A stretch of 27,755 nucleotides of DNA from Chloroflexi bacterium RBG_16_56_11 (GTDB lineage Bacteria; Chloroflexota; Dehalococcoidia; Dehalococcoidales; RBG-16-60-22), in contig MGNQ01000051.1 of the NCBI GenBank assembly GCA_001796865.1, forward strand, positions 132,442 to 160,196, given 5' to 3'. The first letter of the stretch is position 1, and each line of letters begins with the position of its first letter. The position numbers and the translations under genes were made by a program. Positions 1 through 6,419 of this stretch are shown here, piece by piece. The notes beneath the pieces were generated by a model that saw only the letters and a list, made by a program, of their open reading frames with translations, was not told the origin of the DNA and ran no database searches.

Positions 1-325
1 TTTCGTAGCCGGCGAACTTCATCCAGGCGCCGAAATCGGCGCCGCAGACCGAGCGGGCGAAGGCGCCGGTCAGGGGGCTCAGGGTGCAGGTCATCCAACG
101 CGAGACCGCCTGGGCCGTGTTGCCCGCCAGAGGCCCGTTAAGCATCAACAACTTGTTCGCCTCACCGAGGGGGTCGGTGCCGGGGATAAGCTCCTGGTAC
201 AAATACCGGACGCCATACCCCCGCCCCCCGACGAAGTCCTCGGCGAAAGATTGGGGAACGATCTCGGTGGTCACCTTGCCGGTAGAGAGGTTTACCCTGA
301 GCAGTTTGCCGGTATTCAGCGCCAT
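1..325 (-). CDS. Aldehyde:ferredoxin oxidoreductase family protein, N-terminal part (runs off the window)
   Basis: The 108 codons visible on the minus strand begin MALNTGKLLRVNLSTGKV, followed by FVGGRGYGVRYLY and a segment around LMLNGPLAGN. This is the characteristic start of the tungsten/molybdenum aldehyde:ferredoxin oxidoreductase (AOR) family, which oxidises aldehydes to acids with ferredoxin as acceptor, using a bis-pterin cofactor and a 4Fe-4S cluster. The catalytic and cluster-binding parts lie beyond the window edge, so the exact subfamily cannot be told. The start at 325 is fixed by a strong AGGAGG ribosome site about 7 bases upstream. A second ATG at 330 is out of frame and closes at once. 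The gene follows a MoaD-like gene with a 58-base gap, a common pairing because the MoaD-like partner belongs to pterin-cofactor synthesis. Confidence 0.88.
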   Translation of the reverse strand, partial: MALNTGKLLRVNLSTGKVTTEIVPQSFAEDFVGGRGYGVRYLYQELIPGTDPLGEANKLLMLNGPLAGNTAQAVSRWMTCTLSPLTGAFARSVCGADFGAWMKFAGYE

Positions 326-383
326 TTCATCCTCCTTGGTATTAGTTCTACACCGTAAAAACGCATCTTCTCAGATAATACTA

Positions 384-656
384 TCAGCCACCCAGGACGA
401 CATAGGAAATATGTATTTTATCGCCGACATGTACGGGGCCGGACAATCCGTCGGGATACACGTTTTTTCCGTTAATGAAAACATTGATGCCTTTGGGTAA
501 TTGCCCGTCTCTGCCAAATAGCCTCTCTTTTAGTCCCGGATATCGCTTCACCAGGTCATCCAGGCAGGCGCTAACCGTCCCGCCGCTGACGCTTAGCTGC
601 TTGACGTTGCCGGTAAGCGGCTGTAAGAACGGGGGGATAGCTATCTCGATATTCAT
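384..656 (-). CDS. MoaD/ThiS family sulfur-carrier protein
   Basis: A 90-residue protein ending in Val-Val-Leu-Gly-Gly. The C-terminal Gly-Gly is the hallmark of ubiquitin-like sulfur carriers of the MoaD/ThiS family, which are adenylated and thiocarboxylated at the last glycine. The length, the beta-grasp pattern and the central block VSACLDDLVKRYPGLKERLF all fit MoaD. The sulfur is most likely delivered into molybdopterin for the AOR-family enzyme encoded just downstream on the same strand; that role is inferred from gene order. No clear Shine-Dalgarno lies before the ATG at 656. An extended -10 promoter sits only about 16 bases upstream, so the transcript leader would be very short. Confidence 0.85.
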   Translation of the reverse strand: MNIEIAIPPFLQPLTGNVKQLSVSGGTVSACLDDLVKRYPGLKERLFGRDGQLPKGINVFINGKNVYPDGLSGPVHVGDKIHISYVVLGG

Positions 657-671
657 TTCAGGCCTAGAACG

Positions 672-680
672 ATTATATCA
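672..680 (-). promoter_or_regulatory. Extended -10 promoter for the MoaD/AOR genes
   Basis: Read on the minus strand, this is TGaTATAAT, a perfect -10 box with the extended TGn element. No good -35 is visible (a 3/6 match at 17-base spacing), as is usual for extended -10 promoters. Transcription would start near 665, leaving a leader of only 8-10 bases before the ATG at 656. Inferred from sequence only. Confidence 0.5.
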
Positions 681-709
681 CTAAAAACACCGGATGGGGA
701 AAAACCAGG

Positions 710-1570
710 CTAAAACGGGGTCAGGACCGAGCGGTATTTCATCCGGAAATAAGCGGCGGAGACCAGGTAGATGATGATAAACCCTATTATCACCATGATG
801 AGGGCCAGGACAAAGAGACTGTAAACCACGCCCATGGAAGAGGCCGTGAAGGGGAAAATATCATCGCTGACGGAACCGATGATGGCGGCTACCAGGTTCA
901 GCAGGAAAAAGGGGAGCACGAGACAACCCAGTCCCGAGAGGGTGCCTTTAAAATCGGCCCAGCTCAGCCTGATATTCGAGGCGATGCACATGGACAGGTA
1001 GAGGAAGACCCAGAACTGCCAGGTGGCCAGATTGGCGAAGGTGAATATGGAGCTCACCAGTACCAGAGACGAGTCGCCGAGGACCGAGAAATAACCGCCG
1101 ACCGAATAACCGTTTTCCGAAGCGGCGACATTTTCCATGATGTCATGCCAGGCTGCGGAGCTTTCAGGTATGAGGAAAAAGTAAACGGCAAAGAGCACCC
1201 CGCAGCCGAGCAGCACGGGCCCGACGCCGATAAAGAAATTTCCCAGCACCTGCCAGGGATTGGCCGGGTTCCACTTGTGATAAACATACCCCAGCGTGCC
1301 GGTCACGGGGTCGGGCTTGAAAAACCTGATTTCCGCGATTTTATGACGGAAAATGATACAGAACAGGGCGTGACCAAGCTCGTGTATAGGCGTTCCCAGC
1401 CAGGCCACGAAATAGACGCCCTTGCTCCCGAAGGACTTTTCCAGCGACCGGAAGGTGAGCTGTGAGATGAACTGAATCAGCAAGCCGAAGATAAAAATTC
1501 CGGCGAAGAGTGAAGCCATCTGGCTCAGCGTAGCCAGAATGACATCTTTAAGAAAAATCAAGGCATTCAT
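710..1570 (-). CDS. Multi-pass membrane protein with HExxH zinc-peptidase motif (M50-like)
   Basis: A 286-residue, strongly hydrophobic protein with about six predicted membrane segments. The motif HELGH at residues 63-67 (context GTPIHELGHALF) lies at the start of a hydrophobic stretch, as in intramembrane or membrane-bound zinc metallopeptidases of the M50 type. The third zinc ligand (NxxPDG or LDG) of classical site-2 proteases is not evident; a GNFFIGVGPVLLG segment near residues 110-122 occupies a similar place. The substrate is unknown. The gene is divergent from the glycan cluster, so its link with glycan synthesis is unclear. The start at 1570 lies only about 3 bases from the predicted transcription start, and no Shine-Dalgarno is seen. 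An alternative is a non-proteolytic zincin-like membrane protein. Confidence 0.75.
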   Translation of the reverse strand: MNALIFLKDVILATLSQMASLFAGIFIFGLLIQFISQLTFRSLEKSFGSKGVYFVAWLGTPIHELGHALFCIIFRHKIAEIRFFKPDPVTGTLGYVYHKWNPANPWQVLGNFFIGVGPVLLGCGVLFAVYFFLIPESSAAWHDIMENVAASENGYSVGGYFSVLGDSSLVLVSSIFTFANLATWQFWVFLYLSMCIASNIRLSWADFKGTLSGLGCLVLPFFLLNLVAAIIGSVSDDIFPFTASSMGVVYSLFVLALIMVIIGFIIIYLVSAAYFRMKYRSVLTPF

Positions 1571-1579
1571 TCAGGATGA

Positions 1580-1608
1580 ATAATATCCATTGAGCATCAG
1601 GGTGTCAA
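1580..1608 (-). promoter_or_regulatory. Sigma-70-type promoter for the membrane HExxH gene
   Basis: On the minus strand the -35 is TTGACA (1608-1603), then 17 bases, then -10 TATTAT (1585-1580). This is close to consensus in both boxes and spacing. The start of transcription should fall near 1572-1574, right at the ATG at 1570, which would give a leaderless or nearly leaderless mRNA. Confidence 0.65.
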
Positions 1609-1620
1609 GCGAAAGGCATC

Positions 1621-1652
1621 TGCCATCTGTCACTATATATTGACATTTGGCA
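1621..1652. repeat. 32-bp imperfect palindrome, candidate operator
   Basis: Left arm TGCCA-tc-TGTCA, centre ctatatat, right arm TGACA-tt-TGGCA. The two 5-base blocks on each side pair perfectly, as does the central TATATA, giving 26 of 32 symmetric positions. It lies between the two divergent promoters, and its right half contains most of the -35 hexamer of the plus-strand promoter. The symmetry and position suggest a binding site for a dimeric regulator. It lies upstream of both predicted transcription starts, so it would act as DNA and not as an RNA hairpin. Confidence 0.5.
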
Positions 1653-1669
1653 ACTCACTACGGTATGAT
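1640..1669 (+). promoter_or_regulatory. Sigma-70-type promoter of the glycan cluster
   Basis: A -35 TTGACA (1640-1645), an 18-base spacer, then -10 TATGAT (1664-1669). A start near 1676 would give a leader of about 115 bases before the first gene at 1792. The -35 is embedded in the palindrome at 1621-1652, so repression or activation there would control the whole plus-strand cluster. Confidence 0.6.
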
Positions 1670-1703
1670 ATCAAGAACTGAAGGTACTACGTCAGGTAAT
1701 GCC

Positions 1704-1733
1704 TTGTGTTATGTGGCTGGAAACGCCTATAAT
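1704..1733 (+). promoter_or_regulatory. Possible second promoter with perfect -10 box
   Basis: TTGTGT (1704-1709), an 18-base spacer, then a perfect TATAAT (1728-1733). The -35 matches only three positions, so this is weaker than the promoter at 1640-1669. It would shorten the leader of the first gene to about 50 bases. Confidence 0.3.
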
Positions 1734-1791
1734 ATAAAAAACCAAATTCCGGAGGCCCGAAAATCTGGCAAATGGAGGCACGGGGCTGCCG

Positions 1792-3066
1792 TTGAGAAAT
1801 AAATTGACATCCAATGAGTCCGTGGTATGCGTCATCGGGCTGGGCTACGTCGGTCTGCCCCTGGCCGAAGCGTTTTCCAAGACCCTGAAAGTTATCGGCT
1901 TCGATATCGATAGCGAGAGGCTGAAGAAGGTCAGCAAAAATCAGAGCAACCAGAACCTTACGTTCACGGACAATGCCGAGGCCATCCGCCAGGCCGATTT
2001 TATCGTCATCTGCGTCCCCACGCCGGTCACCGCGTCCCGGGAGCCAGACCTGTCTTACGTGAGACAGGCCGCCACGCTGGCCGGGCGGAATATGAAGAAA
2101 GACAGCGTCGTCATCCTGGAATCCACCGTGTATCCCGGGGTGACCGAGGAGGTGATCAGGCCGATCCTGGAGAAGGAGTCCGGCCTGAGCTGTGGCGCGG
2201 ACTTCAAACTGGCCTACTCTCCCGAGAGGATAAACCCCGGCGACCGGGAGCATTCCCTGGAGAAAATCATTAAGATAGTGGCCGGGATGGACGAGCCTGT
2301 GACCGAACTCGTCGCGGATCTGTACCGCAAAGTGACGCCGTTCATCTTCAAGGCGAAAGACATCAAGACCGCGGAGGCCGCCAAGGTAATCGAGAACATC
2401 CAGAGGGACCTGAACATCGCCCTGGCTAACGAACTGGCAATAATTTTTCAAAAAATAGGGCTGAATACGAGAGACGTGTTCGAAGCGGCGTCTACCAAGT
2501 GGAACTTCCATCGCTACAACCCGGGACTTGTCGGCGGGTATTGCATACCGGTAGTCCCCTACTACCTGGTCTATAAAGCGAGAGAGGCGGGGTATCATCC
2601 CCAGGTGATACTCGCTGGCCGGATGATTAACGATGCCATGCCCGGGCAGGTGGCCGCAATAACGATTAAAGCCCTGAACAATATGGGTAAGGTACTTAAA
2701 GGCTCGCGCGTCCTGGTCATGGGACTGACATACAAAGAGAACGTGGCCGATGCGCGGGAAACCCCGGCAAAAGCACTGATTAAGGAGCTCAAGGAATACG
2801 GGGTAGAGATATCAGGCTTCGAGCCACAACTCGATACCGACGACCTAAAAAAAGAGTTCGATATCGAGCTGTGCCATGACCTGGAACAAGTGAAAAAGAC
2901 CCGGGTAGACGCCGTCATCCTGACCGTAGCGCACACGGCATTCCGCCAGCTTTCGCTGAGGGACCTGAAAGCTATACAAAACCACGACCCCATCCTGGTG
3001 GATATTCCCGGGGTATTTAACGCCGACGAAGCCCGGCAGGCCGGATTCTTTTATAGGACGCTGTAG
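1792..3066 (+). CDS. Nucleotide-sugar dehydrogenase (UDP-ManNAcA/GalNAcA dehydrogenase-like, WecC/TviB family)
   Basis: A 424-residue NAD-dependent enzyme of the UDP-glucose/UDP-N-acetylhexosamine 6-dehydrogenase family, which oxidises a sugar nucleotide C6 alcohol to a uronic acid. Visible features: N-terminal Rossmann motif GLGYVG at residues 16-21, CVPTPV near 74-79, SPERINPGD near 143-151, the catalytic-domain Lys198 and Asn202 pair, and active-site Cys251 in GGYCIPVVPYYL. Family members normally read GGHCIxVDPYYL, so His is replaced by Tyr and Asp by Val beside the nucleophile. The start is TTG at 1792, with GGAGG at 1774-1778 (13-base spacing, rather long). It is the first gene after the cluster promoter. 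The substrate cannot be fixed from sequence; the overall pattern favours an N-acetylhexosamine over UDP-glucose. Confidence 0.88.
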   Translation: MRNKLTSNESVVCVIGLGYVGLPLAEAFSKTLKVIGFDIDSERLKKVSKNQSNQNLTFTDNAEAIRQADFIVICVPTPVTASREPDLSYVRQAATLAGRNMKKDSVVILESTVYPGVTEEVIRPILEKESGLSCGADFKLAYSPERINPGDREHSLEKIIKIVAGMDEPVTELVADLYRKVTPFIFKAKDIKTAEAAKVIENIQRDLNIALANELAIIFQKIGLNTRDVFEAASTKWNFHRYNPGLVGGYCIPVVPYYLVYKAREAGYHPQVILAGRMINDAMPGQVAAITIKALNNMGKVLKGSRVLVMGLTYKENVADARETPAKALIKELKEYGVEISGFEPQLDTDDLKKEFDIELCHDLEQVKKTRVDAVILTVAHTAFRQLSLRDLKAIQNHDPILVDIPGVFNADEARQAGFFYRTL

Positions 3067-3161
3067 GTGTAAAAGACGATGTGGGGAAGAGGAGTCTTCC
3101 AATACCGGGGGAAAAAGGCCATTCTCTTCACGCCGAAAGGGTGGCCGGATAGTTCCGATAA

Positions 3162-3398
3162 GCCTGTTACACTAATCCTGGAATGATCGAACAAGCCGCA
3201 CGTGATTTTGAAATCGGGATGGCGGATTCTTTCGCCACCGGAGACAAGATGAACGATGTCATTGCCGGGCACCGGGCGGGCTGCCGGGCCATATTAGTCG
3301 CCCGCGAATCACCTCAAAACGGCGAATACATTAACCACCCGCCGGAACACGTTGCACCCGATTTACGCGAAGCCGTAAAATGGATATTGAAGCGGTAG
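3162..3398 (+). pseudogene. C-terminal remnant of a HAD-type heptose 1,7-bisphosphate phosphatase (GmhB-like)
   Basis: From about 3174 the frame reads NPGMIEQAARDF, then GDKMNDVIAGHRAGCRAILV, ending at TGA/TAG-bounded 3398. This is the C-terminal half of the HAD-IIIA D,D-heptose bisphosphate phosphatase family, including motif IV (GDKxxD). The N-terminal half, with the nucleophile DxD motif and the zinc loop, is missing; an in-frame stop lies at 3159-3161 and similarity begins abruptly near NPGMI. A 71-residue product from the ATG at 3183 could be made, but it could not be catalytic. An intact version of the same domain is fused to a guanylyltransferase at 18926-20131, so this looks like a leftover from rearrangement. 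The stretch 3067-3161 holds nothing I recognise. Confidence 0.75.
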
Positions 3399-3401
3399 CC
3401 G

Positions 3402-4349
3402 ATGAACAAAAACGATAAGGTATTTATCGCCGGACACCAAGGAATGATAGGCTCGGCCCTGGTACGTTATCTAAAAACAAATGGCTTCCAAAAAGCCATC
3501 ACAACCGGGATAGATTTAACCGACCAGCCGGGTATTTTTGACTTTATGAAGGCCGAAAGGCCTGATTATGTTTTCCTGACGGGAGCAAGGACGGGGGGTA
3601 TAGTGGCCAACAGCCGGTATCCCGCGGAGTTCATTTACCAGAACCTGCAGGTCCAGAACAACATCATTCACTCTGCCTGGAGATACGGGGTAAAGAAATT
3701 GCTTTTCTTCGCCAGTTCCTGCATCTACCCCAGAGAATGCCACCAGCCTATGAAAGAGGAATACCTGCTTACCGGGAAACTGGAACCGACGAGTGAGCCT
3801 TACGCCATAGCCAAAATTGCCGGCATCAGGATGTGCCAATCATACAACCTCCAGTACGGCACCCGCTTTATATCCGCTGTCCCGGCTGACGTTTACGGTC
3901 CTGAAGACGATTTCAACGAAGAAACCGGGCATGTCCTGCCCGCTTTGCTGGCCAAAATGCATGATGCAAAAAAAGGGGGCCGGTCCGCGGTGACGGTCTG
4001 GGGGACCGGTTCGCCGAGGCGCGAGGCTTTGTACGTCGACGACCTGGCTGATGCCAGTGTTTTTCTCATGAATCAATATGATAAATCGGAAATCATCAAC
4101 ATCGGGTCGGGCCAGGATTTCTCCGTTAAAGAGCTTGCGGAGCGTATCAGGTCCGCCGTTGGTTACCAAGGTGAAATAATCTACGATGTGTCCAAACCGG
4201 ACGGTGCGCCGCGGAAACTGCTGGACAACGGCCGGATAACAGGGCTCGGCTGGACTCCGAGGGTAAGCCCGGATGCCGGCATACGGCAGACTTATCAATG
4301 GTACCTGGCTCACATTATCGACAAATCGAACGTGGAGATTCAGCGATGA
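3402..4349 (+). CDS. fcl: GDP-L-fucose synthase-like 3,5-epimerase/4-reductase (ColC-like alternative)
   Basis: A 315-residue extended SDR. GxxGxxG lies near residues 11-17 (GHQGMIG). The catalytic set of GDP-L-fucose synthase is present with the same mutual spacing: Ser105 and Cys107 in SSCIYP, Tyr134 and Lys138 in YAIAKIAG, and His177 in GHVLPALL. All are offset by two from the E. coli enzyme's Ser107, Cys109, Tyr136, Lys140 and His179. That family epimerises and reduces GDP-4-keto-6-deoxymannose. Its relative ColC acts on the 3,6-dideoxy intermediate made by ColD, and a ColD-like gene lies at 12841. A heptose-linked 4-keto intermediate is therefore a plausible substrate, which is inference. 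The gene starts 3 bases after the HAD remnant and overlaps the next gene by ATGA. Confidence 0.85.
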   Translation: MNKNDKVFIAGHQGMIGSALVRYLKTNGFQKAITTGIDLTDQPGIFDFMKAERPDYVFLTGARTGGIVANSRYPAEFIYQNLQVQNNIIHSAWRYGVKKLLFFASSCIYPRECHQPMKEEYLLTGKLEPTSEPYAIAKIAGIRMCQSYNLQYGTRFISAVPADVYGPEDDFNEETGHVLPALLAKMHDAKKGGRSAVTVWGTGSPRREALYVDDLADASVFLMNQYDKSEIINIGSGQDFSVKELAERIRSAVGYQGEIIYDVSKPDGAPRKLLDNGRITGLGWTPRVSPDAGIRQTYQWYLAHIIDKSNVEIQR

Positions 4350-5278
4350 AAATACTGGTCACCGGGGCAGGGGGATACATCGGATCGGTCCTGGTGCCGA
4401 CGCTCTTGAAACACAACCATCAAGTTACCGCCATCGATAACTTCATGTATAACCAGTCGTCTCTGCTGGACTGCTGCCATGACGATAAGCTGAACATCTT
4501 CCGAGGGGACGCGCGTGATAAGGCACTTATTTCCGCGTGCCTCAAAAAAGCCGACGCCGTTTTTCCGCTGGCCTGCCTCACGGGAGCGCCGCTTTGCGCC
4601 AGAGACCCGTATGGAGCGAAATCGGTCAACCTCGATGCCATCAAGATGCTACTGGACCTGCGTCACCGGGACCAGGTGATTATTTTCCCCACCACCAATA
4701 GCGGCTACGGGGTAGGCCAGGAAGGGGTTTACTGCACGGAAGAGACCCCCCTTAACCCCATAACACTCTACGGTAGCCTGAAAGTAGAAGCGGAAAAGCT
4801 GGTACTGGAAGCTGGTAACGCCATAACCCTCAGGCTGGCCACCGCTTTCGGGGTCAGTCCGCGGATGAGGCTGGACCTGCTGGTCAATGATTTCACCTAC
4901 CGGGCGGTCACCGACCGCTTCGTGGTGCTATTCGAGGCCCATTTTAAGAGGAACTATATCCACATCCGGGATATCGCCAGGGCTTTTATCCACTGCCTGG
5001 ACAATTTTGACGGGATGAAGAACGAGCCCTATAACGTCGGCCTCAGCGATGCCAACCTGAGCAAGTGGGATCTCTGCGAGGAGATAAAAAAACAGGTGCC
5101 TGACTTCTACTTCGCCGAAGCCGAGGTCGGTGAAGACCCGGATAAAAGAAACTATATCGTCAGCAACGAAAAGATAGAAAAGACGGGGTTCAAGCCGGAA
5201 GTCTCCCTTCAGAAAGGCATCGCGGAGCTGATAAAAGGTTTCCAGGTCGTCAGGAGGAACCAGTTCGGCAATGTCTGA
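4346..5278 (+). CDS. NAD-dependent sugar epimerase/dehydratase (extended SDR)
   Basis: A 310-residue protein from the ATG at 4346, which overlaps the previous stop by ATGA and has GGAG about 9 bases upstream. A longer frame from 4298 adds 16 residues with no family character. The NAD site is GAGGYIG at residues 7-13. The active site shows Thr-Thr-Asn-Ser-Gly-Tyr-Gly near 116-122 where most members have a Ser-Ser-x-x-Tyr-Gly pattern, and Tyr142-x-x-x-Lys146 in LYGSLKVEAEK. It lacks the TDE triad of 4,6-dehydratases, so epimerase or reductase activity on a nucleotide sugar is more likely. The exact reaction is unknown. An AGGAGG near its 3' end (5252-5257) could serve the short frames that follow. 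Confidence 0.82.
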   Translation: MKILVTGAGGYIGSVLVPTLLKHNHQVTAIDNFMYNQSSLLDCCHDDKLNIFRGDARDKALISACLKKADAVFPLACLTGAPLCARDPYGAKSVNLDAIKMLLDLRHRDQVIIFPTTNSGYGVGQEGVYCTEETPLNPITLYGSLKVEAEKLVLEAGNAITLRLATAFGVSPRMRLDLLVNDFTYRAVTDRFVVLFEAHFKRNYIHIRDIARAFIHCLDNFDGMKNEPYNVGLSDANLSKWDLCEEIKKQVPDFYFAEAEVGEDPDKRNYIVSNEKIEKTGFKPEVSLQKGIAELIKGFQVVRRNQFGNV

Positions 5279-5330
5279 GTGGAACTACGTCAAGATATCA
5301 AACCGCGCATATCAGGGTTATCACCCATGA
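5271..5330 (+). CDS. Possible 19-residue leader-like small ORF
   Basis: ATG at 5271 lies 8 bases inside the end of the epimerase gene, and AGGAGG at 5252-5257 precedes it by 13 bases. The product, starting MSEWNYVKISNRAY, has no recognised family. Its stop forms ATGA with the start of a second small frame. It may be a coupling peptide or chance. Confidence 0.25.
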   Translation: MSEWNYVKISNRAYQGYHP

Positions 5331-5413
5331 CCGGTACGGAACGCGATGATAAACTAAAAACGCCGGGCGCAGGCGCAAAACAACCAGGCCTGTCCCGGCA
5401 GGTGCACCGATGA
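5327..5413 (+). CDS. Possible 28-residue small ORF coupled to the heptose kinase
   Basis: It starts at 5327 in an ATGA overlap with the preceding small frame, and its stop forms a second ATGA with the kinase start at 5410. The product is basic and contains no recognisable motif. The unbroken chain of overlaps suggests translational coupling across the 131-base gap, but such short frames can arise by chance. Confidence 0.25.
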   Translation: MTGTERDDKLKTPGAGAKQPGLSRQVHR

Positions 5414-6417
5414 TAATTAGTCGCACTCCCTTCCGCATTTCGTTCTTTGGCGGCGGCACGGACTACCCGGTCTGGTACCGGGAAAACCGCGGGGCGGTCC
5501 TGGCCACGACCATCGACAAATACTGCTACATCACGTGCCGATGCCTGCCGCCGTTTTTCGAGCACCGGCACCGTGTTGTCTATTCTCAAATGGAGCTCAC
5601 CCAGACGATTGATGAAATCCGCCATCCCGCCGTCAGGGAAACGCTAAAATATATGGGAATAAAGGAAGGCATGGAAATCCACCATGATGGAGATCTCCCC
5701 GCGCGGACAGGAGTAGGCTCGAGCTCATCATTTACGGTAGGACTTCTTCACGCCATTTACGCCCTCGAAGGCCGGATGCCCGCGAAAATGCAGCTGGCCA
5801 GGGAATCCATACACATCGAACAGGATATCCTCAAAGAAAACGTTGGTTCGCAGGACCAGGTACTGGCGGCCTTCGGCGGGCTGAACAGGGTCGATTTCCA
5901 CCCGGACGGCAACATCGAAATCAGGCCGGTCCCGGTCAGACCGGCGCGGCTGGAGCTTCTCCAGAAGCACCTGATGCTGGTTTTCTCCGGTTTTTCGCGG
6001 ACGGCCTCAGAGGTGGCGGGCGAGCAGATTAAAAACACCCCGGCGAAAAAACAAGAATTGACCGAGATGTGCCGGATGGTCGATGAAGGGGTTGATATCC
6101 TCACCGGGGAAGGCGATATCAATGATTTTGGCAGACTGCTGGACCGGGGCTGGCAACTGAAGCGCCGGCTGAGTGATAAAATCAGCAATCCGTACACCGA
6201 CTATCTTTACGAGGCAGCCCTCAAGGCAGGGGCTGCCGGGGGCAAGCTCCTGGGGGCCGGCGGCGGCGGATTTGTCCTGCTCTTCGTCAGACCGGACCTA
6301 CAGGCGAAGGTGAAGGAAGCCCTGGGAAACCTGCTCATCGTTCCTTTCCGATTCGAAAACTCGGGCAGCCAGATTATTTTCTACGAGGCCGACATGTTTT
6401 TCGGGAAGTCGGCCTGA
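5410..6417 (+). CDS. hddA: D-glycero-alpha-D-manno-heptose 7-phosphate kinase (GHMP family), copy 1
   Basis: A 335-residue GHMP kinase. The N-terminus RTPFRISFFGGGTDYP is the signature of HddA, which phosphorylates D-glycero-alpha-D-manno-heptose 7-phosphate at C1 in the GDP-heptose route. The GHMP ATP loop is DLPARTGVGSSSSFTVG (about residues 95-111), and a C-terminal glycine-rich GAAGGKLLGAGGGGF closes the fold. The closest relatives known in function act on heptose; fucose or arabinose kinases of the same superfamily are longer or lack this start. A second, clearly diverged copy lies at 16286. Here it is followed after 2 bases by the transketolase-like pair. A related kinase acting on a modified heptose or another sugar is possible. 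Confidence 0.8.
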   Translation: MIISRTPFRISFFGGGTDYPVWYRENRGAVLATTIDKYCYITCRCLPPFFEHRHRVVYSQMELTQTIDEIRHPAVRETLKYMGIKEGMEIHHDGDLPARTGVGSSSSFTVGLLHAIYALEGRMPAKMQLARESIHIEQDILKENVGSQDQVLAAFGGLNRVDFHPDGNIEIRPVPVRPARLELLQKHLMLVFSGFSRTASEVAGEQIKNTPAKKQELTEMCRMVDEGVDILTGEGDINDFGRLLDRGWQLKRRLSDKISNPYTDYLYEAALKAGAAGGKLLGAGGGGFVLLFVRPDLQAKVKEALGNLLIVPFRFENSGSQIIFYEADMFFGKSA

Positions 6418-6419
6418 GT

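Noticed and set aside
1676..1791. Leader of the glycan cluster, examined for a riboswitch or JUMPstart/ops element
   Set aside because: No ops core (GGTAGCGT) or stable conserved structure could be seen.
1687..2598. A 303-codon minus-strand frame opposite the dehydrogenase
   Set aside because: It is antisense to a gene with clear family motifs and its product has no recognisable domain.
3085..3100. Perfect hairpin GGAAGA-GGAG-TCTTCC shortly after the dehydrogenase gene
   Set aside because: The stem is only 6 bp and no T-run follows, so there is no support for an intrinsic terminator.
3072..3184. A 35-codon frame starting MWGRGVFQYRGKKA before the HAD remnant, considered as the lost N-terminal half
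   Set aside because: It lacks the DxD nucleophile motif, is in another frame and ends before the similarity resumes.
4298..4345. N-terminal extension of the epimerase from ATG 4298
   Set aside because: The extra 16 residues overlap the upstream gene by 52 bases and precede the usual Rossmann start; ATG 4346 has a ribosome site and ATGA overlap.
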